A stretch of DNA of 64,000 bases from a virus. Shown piece after piece: positions 60,623 to 64,000 of this stretch (within the stretch, counting starts at the first letter, position 1; the number at the start of each line of letters is the position of its first letter). A program made the translations under genes and the position numbers. The DNA lies in IMG/VR virus record IMGVR_UViG_3300022200_000019, positions 62,001-126,000 of that record. One strand, 5' to 3'. The notes under the pieces were generated by a model. That model saw nothing but the letters and a program-made list of their open reading frames with translations, did not search any database and was not told the origin of the DNA.

Positions 60623-61627
60623 ATGACAGGTAAAATTGGTTTTGCATGTAAATATATGCATCCTGATCAAACACAAAAGAAAAAACTTTTGGAAGAAATT
60701 CAGCGGCCGTTAAACACACGTGGAACTACAGTTGCGTGGCTTAACAGACAAACCCGAGAAGTCGCCGAGGAACGCATGTGGGACATTATGGTCCACAACA
60801 CAAACTCAATACAGAGACTTGTTGAATATGTTGGAAGTTTATCCGAACAATATCGAATGGTTCGGCTTGGATCAGATATACTCCCTATGTATACTGAGCC
60901 TACTTGGTCTTACTTTTGGCGCAAGAGTGATGTTATTGAATACGTCGCTCGAGCGTTTAGTACAGTGGGCGATACAGCAAGGCAGCTTGGTGTTCGTCTC
61001 TCATTTCATCCTGGTCAGTTTACTGTGCTGGCAAGCGATCGCGATGATGTTGTAAATAAGAGTATAGACGAGTTCGAATATCACGTTGACATGGCTCGTT
61101 GGATGGGCTATGGACAACAGTGGCAAGACTTCAAGATTAATGTACATATCGCGGGCAAGCGAGGCCCACAAGGTATCATTGACGTTTTACCCAGACTATC
61201 ATCCGAGGCACGAAACACTCTTACAATCGAAAATGACGAAATGTCCTGGGGAATCGACGCAAGCCTCGAGCTTGCAAAACACGTTGCTTTGGTGCTCGAC
61301 ATTCACCACCACTGGGTCGCTACAGGTGAATATATTTTACCAACCGATGATCGATACTTACGTATAGTTGATTCGTGGCGTGGGGTGCGTCCTGTAATTC
61401 ACTACTCGGTTTCCCGTGAAGATTTGCTATTAGGGCATGATCCGGATGTGCTGCCCGATTTGGAAGCACTATTAGCTCAAGGTTACAAAAAAGCAAAATT
61501 GCGAGCACACTCGGATATGATGTGGAATCGTGCGTGTAATCGCTGGGCACTGCAATTTTTAGATACAGCGGACATTATGGTAGAAAGCAAGTTTAAAAAT
61601 CTTGCAAGTCAAAACATAAATATATAA
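60623..61627 (+). CDS. uvdE: UV damage endonuclease UvdE
   Basis: A 334-residue TIM-barrel enzyme. KIGFACKYMHPDQTQ at the start, then RLSFHPGQFTVLASDRDD, KINVHIAGKRGPQ, LTIENDEMSWG, LVLDIHHHWVATGEY and KAKLRAHSDMMW carry the metal-binding His, Glu and Asp residues of UvdE. It nicks DNA 5' of UV photoproducts. A phage copy fits a sunlit surface habitat. The leader lacks a clear ribosome-binding site. Confidence 0.92.
   Translation: MTGKIGFACKYMHPDQTQKKKLLEEIQRPLNTRGTTVAWLNRQTREVAEERMWDIMVHNTNSIQRLVEYVGSLSEQYRMVRLGSDILPMYTEPTWSYFWRKSDVIEYVARAFSTVGDTARQLGVRLSFHPGQFTVLASDRDDVVNKSIDEFEYHVDMARWMGYGQQWQDFKINVHIAGKRGPQGIIDVLPRLSSEARNTLTIENDEMSWGIDASLELAKHVALVLDIHHHWVATGEYILPTDDRYLRIVDSWRGVRPVIHYSVSREDLLLGHDPDVLPDLEALLAQGYKKAKLRAHSDMMWNRACNRWALQFLDTADIMVESKFKNLASQNINI
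61615..61622 (+). promoter_or_regulatory. late promoter box, leaderless type
   Basis: CATAAATA at the end of uvdE, ending 5 nt before the ATG at 61628. Confidence 0.5.
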
Positions 61628-62272
61628 ATGAAACTTGTTGAAGAATTACGCTGGTACATGAATATACTAACTGAAACTGATAACATCAATCAGGGCGTTA
61701 GCGATAATCTTGGTTTGATTAAGGGTGTATTTTCCTCTCAAGGTGTAGATTGGGTAGAACCGTACTTAACAACCGAAGGTGCAATTAATCGACGCGAAGT
61801 TGGTAACCACCGTGGACTGTATTGGATTTGGCCTGAAATTAATTTTTATTTTGGCAAAGCAGCAACTAACACAGTAATTGGGCGGCACAGAACACATCGT
61901 CTAAAACTTGATGTTAATCTATCAGGATTGTACGGTCCACCTGGTGAAAAGAAAGAACCAAAAAACACTTTCCCAGAAGGTTGGAAAGAAGCAGTCTGCA
62001 AGTACATTATTGGTGGATGCCCACAGATTCCCAGCCATTGGGAAAAAGCCACCCATCCAACAGATCCCAACCAGAAAAAATGGGTCAAACCAGGAGTATT
62101 AGATTTTCCTGTTAAACATGTGGTGGATGTGGATAAATTGCCTGTTCTAGTTTGGGATCTAGATCATTTAGATGCAAAAACCATATCAAAATTAGAAGAT
62201 CTGATCAATGTCACCATCTGGCCGTACGCAAATTCAGGCACTTATCGCCGTAGAAAGCAACAAAATCAGTAA
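61628..62272 (+). CDS. GIY-YIG-like nuclease
   Basis: A 214-residue protein. RGLYWIWPEINFYFGKAATN near residue 61 corresponds to a degenerate GIY...YIG pair (GLY and FYFGK). GRHRTHRLKLDVN then holds the usual Arg and His of the second motif. The middle has PEGWKEAVCKYIIGG, and the C-terminus is basic (YRRRKQQNQ). The Tyr changes leave activity uncertain. It may be leaderless from the late box. Confidence 0.55.
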   Translation: MKLVEELRWYMNILTETDNINQGVSDNLGLIKGVFSSQGVDWVEPYLTTEGAINRREVGNHRGLYWIWPEINFYFGKAATNTVIGRHRTHRLKLDVNLSGLYGPPGEKKEPKNTFPEGWKEAVCKYIIGGCPQIPSHWEKATHPTDPNQKKWVKPGVLDFPVKHVVDVDKLPVLVWDLDHLDAKTISKLEDLINVTIWPYANSGTYRRRKQQNQ

Positions 62273-62338
62273 CTTAGGCGCATAAATTTTACTAATAGGG
62301 CCATAAAAACTTTCATCAAAAAATATGATTTTTTTGGG

Positions 62339-62366
62339 TTGACGTATCCTGATGAATTGCTATCAT
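62339..62366 (+). promoter_or_regulatory. sigma70-type promoter
   Basis: TTGACG at 62339-62344, 16 bp, TATCAT at 62361-62366. It has a T/A-rich region upstream and a leader with AAGGAG. Confidence 0.62.
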
Positions 62367-62404
62367 ACGCTTACTGTAAACAACAGCAACAAGGAGCACA
62401 TAGC

Positions 62405-62551
62405 ATGGACTACTACAACTTTGATGACGAAAACCAAATCGTAGACACCCTGGACTACGTAGATGTCGACAACTACTTCACCGATGACTACAATGCTGAT
62501 GAAGCAGAGTGGTCAGACGATGACTTTGATGTTCTTTCTTTTGACGCTTAA
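62405..62551 (+). CDS. 48-residue very acidic protein
   Basis: The ATG at 62405 has AAGGAG 8 nt upstream and is chosen over an in-frame TTG at 62339 that is part of the promoter. Of 48 residues, 15 are Asp and 3 are Glu, with no Lys, Arg or His (for example DDYNADEAEWSDDDFD). Such proteins can mimic DNA and block DNA-binding enzymes, as phage Ocr does. That function is a hypothesis based on composition. Confidence 0.65.
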   Translation: MDYYNFDDENQIVDTLDYVDVDNYFTDDYNADEAEWSDDDFDVLSFDA

Positions 62552-62565
62552 TCAGGAGTTCAAAA

Positions 62566-63018
62566 ATGGGTACTCGCAGCATGATTGCACAGATCACAGC
62601 AGACGCTAACAATAACGTAGTAATCAAAAGTGTATACTGCCACTGGGATGGCTACCTGGAACACAACGGACGCATTCTTAACGAGTTTTACCAGGATCGC
62701 AGCCGTGTAGCAGAACTACTTGAGCAGGGCGATATGAGCTCATTGGGTGCGCAGATTGGTGAAAAGCATGATTTTGATGAGCGTGTAGATGCTCAAGAAT
62801 GGAAGGACACTCGCTGTACTTTTTATAAGCGTGATCGCGGCGAAGACAACGTTGATGCCCGCAAGTTCACTACTACTGATGAACTGCTTGAATACTTTGA
62901 AGAATCCTGGTGCGAGTACTTGTATCTTCAGGATTTTGACGGTGTGTGGCACGTAATTGATCGCTATCACAACAACGACTTGGTAGAACTTGCAGAGGCG
63001 TTTAACCAGGCTGCGTAA
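62566..63018 (+). CDS. conserved phage hypothetical protein
   Basis: A 150-residue acidic protein with an AGGAG site. MGTRSMIAQITADANNNVVI, then SVYCHWDGYLEHNGRIL, is a pattern I recall from a widespread small family in phages. The later DELLEYFEESWCEYLYLQDF and DGVWHVIDRYH complete it. Its biochemical role is unknown. It follows the acidic protein and shares its promoter. Confidence 0.7.
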   Translation: MGTRSMIAQITADANNNVVIKSVYCHWDGYLEHNGRILNEFYQDRSRVAELLEQGDMSSLGAQIGEKHDFDERVDAQEWKDTRCTFYKRDRGEDNVDARKFTTTDELLEYFEESWCEYLYLQDFDGVWHVIDRYHNNDLVELAEAFNQAA

Positions 63019-63070
63019 GTCATTGATTTGGGGCTTATAGACCCATAAAAAACTTTTGTGCAAACAGTGG

Positions 63071-63099
63071 TTGACTGTTTTGGCGAAATTGAGTACACT
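63071..63099 (+). promoter_or_regulatory. sigma70-type promoter
   Basis: TTGACT at 63071-63076, 17 bp, TACACT at 63094-63099. An AAGGAG site follows in the leader before the ATG at 63131. Confidence 0.65.
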
Positions 63100-63130
63100 A
63101 TGCACATAGTTTAACAACAAGGAGTGAACA

Positions 63131-63412
63131 ATGTACACAGTAGAAGTATACAAAGTAGACGGTCGTATCAAGAAGACCAAGGCTAACCCTAACGGTGAGC
63201 GTTTGGTTCGCAAAGTCGACCACAGCACCGCAGACCGTACGGCAGTTGAAGCTGTTTATGATTCTAAATTTCCTACTGCTAAAGGTTATCGTTATGAAAT
63301 CCACGAAACTTATGTAACTCGTAAAAACATGATGAATGGCAAGGAATTTCAAGAGCGTTACGATACACCGCACTATTGTTCACCTAGTTCAGAAGCATAC
63401 TGGAGCATGTAA
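63131..63412 (+). CDS. small hypothetical protein
   Basis: A 93-residue basic protein with AAGGAG before the ATG. YTVEVYKVDGRIKKTKANPN and RYEIHETYVTRKNMMNGKEF suggest a small mixed alpha/beta fold. No family was recognised. First gene of a four-gene operon of small proteins that runs off the window. Confidence 0.62.
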   Translation: MYTVEVYKVDGRIKKTKANPNGERLVRKVDHSTADRTAVEAVYDSKFPTAKGYRYEIHETYVTRKNMMNGKEFQERYDTPHYCSPSSEAYWSM

Positions 63413-63413
63413 G

Positions 63414-63584
63414 ATGATTATTCAAGAATACGAAATGGGCGAAACTGTAGAATACATGGGTCGCATCTGGGAAGTTGCTCAGTACGTAGAAGAGCAGCAT
63501 TTGGTAGAACTTGTAGACTGGGATAGCCAAACAACTGAGTGGGCACCAGCAGAACAAATTGCAGCATGTGATTTTGGATACTAA
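63414..63584 (+). CDS. 56-residue hypothetical protein
   Basis: Read from the ATG at 63414, 1 nt after the previous stop. Residues such as GETVEYMGRIWEVAQYVEEQ and DWDSQTTEWAPAEQI form what looks like a small SH3-like barrel. An in-frame ATG at 63336 is rejected because it would lie deep in the preceding gene. Confidence 0.58.
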   Translation: MIIQEYEMGETVEYMGRIWEVAQYVEEQHLVELVDWDSQTTEWAPAEQIAACDFGY

Positions 63585-63594
63585 GGAGTTAACT

Positions 63595-63831
63595 ATGGAA
63601 ACTTACACTGAAACTTACAAGGGCCGGGAGTATACTGTATATCATGGCTCACCTTTTGATCGCGGTGCTGCTGATTCATATTATGGACGTGGGCGTGATC
63701 CGCACTATTATCCAAACGGTTCATACAACGGCGAACCAGTAGTAGTACTCACAGCAGAAGAGCTTGACGCATACAATGCTGGTTTTGATCATAACGAACT
63801 TGTACTTCGTGACTTTAAGGATTGGGGTTAA
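63595..63831 (+). CDS. 78-residue hypothetical protein
   Basis: The ATG at 63595 has AAGGAG 6 nt upstream and is chosen over an earlier in-frame ATG at 63559. YKGREYTVYHGSPFDRGAAD, then a Gly- and Tyr-rich YYGRGRDPHYYPNGSYNGEP and EELDAYNAGFDHNELVLRDF. The first region resembles other small phage proteins of this operon type. The function is unknown. Confidence 0.62.
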   Translation: METYTETYKGREYTVYHGSPFDRGAADSYYGRGRDPHYYPNGSYNGEPVVVLTAEELDAYNAGFDHNELVLRDFKDWG

Positions 63832-63832
63832 C

Positions 63833-64000
63833 ATGAACGTGACCTTGCATTGTACAGACAAGGACCAAAATGTTGAGGCGGAAATACTAAATCGACGTGA
63901 TGGGGAATTCCTAGAAGTAGTAATTAATCGATCTATTAAGGTTAAACTACAATACAACAAGTCTAACCGAGTTTATGTTGGTTCTGCCGCTGGACTAGAA
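63833..64000 (+). CDS. partial CDS at the right edge
   Basis: An ATG at 63833, 1 nt after the previous stop, opens a frame of at least 56 residues that runs off the window. TLHCTDKDQNVEAEILNRRD, then FLEVVINRSIKVKLQYN and RVYVGSAAGLE, is a pattern I recall from a small conserved protein of T4-like marine phages. The function is unknown. Confidence 0.6.
   Translation, partial: MNVTLHCTDKDQNVEAEILNRRDGEFLEVVINRSIKVKLQYNKSNRVYVGSAAGLE

Noticed and set aside
58117-63056. CCATAAAAA-like motif before three promoters (58117, 62301, 63041)
   Set aside because: The first copy is part of a stop codon context and spacing to the -35 varies (about 30-38 nt); AT-rich upstream DNA explains it.
63019-63070. 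Weak hairpin (GGGG with CCC) after 63018 as a terminator
   Set aside because: Only a 3-4 bp stem and no T run.
62740-63228. 162-codon minus-strand frame
   Set aside because: It is antisense to two good plus-strand genes with ribosome-binding sites.
1-64000. tRNA genes, CRISPR arrays, insertion sequences, integrase or attachment sites
   Set aside because: Looked for in the gaps by eye and none was seen; intergenic space is too short for most, but a search tool would be needed to exclude a hidden tRNA.

Overview
The window looks like about 64 kb from the genome of a large tailed phage of the T4 superfamily (myovirus), most like the phages of marine bacteria. No host gene block, plasmid gene, tRNA, CRISPR array or insertion sequence was seen. 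The basis for the T4-like call is a UvsW-type helicase, a gp62-like clamp-loader subunit, a gp61-like primase next to a gp41-like DnaB helicase, class Ia ribonucleotide reductase (NrdA, NrdB) with glutaredoxin, an ATP-dependent DNA ligase, a PAAR spike tip, and many copies of the T4-type late promoter box NATAAATA. Phage copies of Hsp20, ClpX, ClpP, ClpS, ribosomal protein bS21, UvdE and many surface-glycan genes fit a marine T4-like phage; bS21 and Hsp20 are known from pelagiphages. The curli, lipoprotein and signal-peptide genes imply a Gram-negative host. The genome is AT-rich, densely packed and has very short intergenic gaps.

Layout. 1-3086: glycan and methyl-transfer genes on both strands. 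3114-5556: a structural-like protein, an AAA+ ATPase and a methyltransferase, with two terminators and two sigma70-type promoters around them. 5669-12751: UvsW and replication accessory genes (gp62-like, zinc-finger protein, mini-DnaE) interrupted by a glycosyltransferase-like and a sulfotransferase-like gene. 13130-14887: virion-type proteins and an SGNH protein. 14890-18286: primase, replicative helicase and another glycosyltransferase-like gene. 18311-26133: structural and assembly-type proteins, a PD-(D/E)XK exonuclease, an HNH nuclease and a tailspike. 26146-33984: NrdA, NrdB, glutaredoxin, PAAR tip, a large baseplate-type protein and DNA ligase. 34003-39087: membrane coiled-coil protein, ClpX, bS21, sulfotransferase, Hsp20 and ClpS. 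39153-46082: a curli-type secretion and fibre cassette (CsgF, CsgG, two curlin-repeat proteins, a FecR protein, a small envelope protein) ending in a CHASE2 class III nucleotide cyclase. 46083-48615 (minus strand): a compact overlapping membrane-protein cassette plus a glycosyltransferase-like gene. 48619-53142: nucleotide-sugar dehydrogenase, 2OG oxygenase, amidinotransferase and tail fibre. 53186-58122: lysine-rich EF-hand protein, SprT-like protease, SGNH protein, ClpP and a radical SAM enzyme. 58341-64000: winged-helix protein, a nuclease group (HNH, possible PD-(D/E)XK, UvdE, GIY-YIG-like) and a run of small proteins.

How it works together. Two promoter classes are visible: sigma70-type (TTGACA or TAGACA, about 17 bp, TATAAT) and late NATAAATA boxes. 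In at least eleven genes the -10 or late box lies only 4-8 nt before the ATG, which predicts leaderless mRNAs. The most unusual system is the late-promoter-driven curli cassette. It encodes an outer-membrane secretion channel and its partner, two putative amyloid substrates, a FecR-type protein that itself ends in a curlin-like repeat, and a membrane cyclase. This suggests the phage remodels the host surface and its cyclic-nucleotide signalling. A second theme is proteolysis control (ClpX, ClpP, ClpS). A third is surface-glycan cargo genes stitched between core replication genes. All functions are read from sequence motifs only; no search was run.
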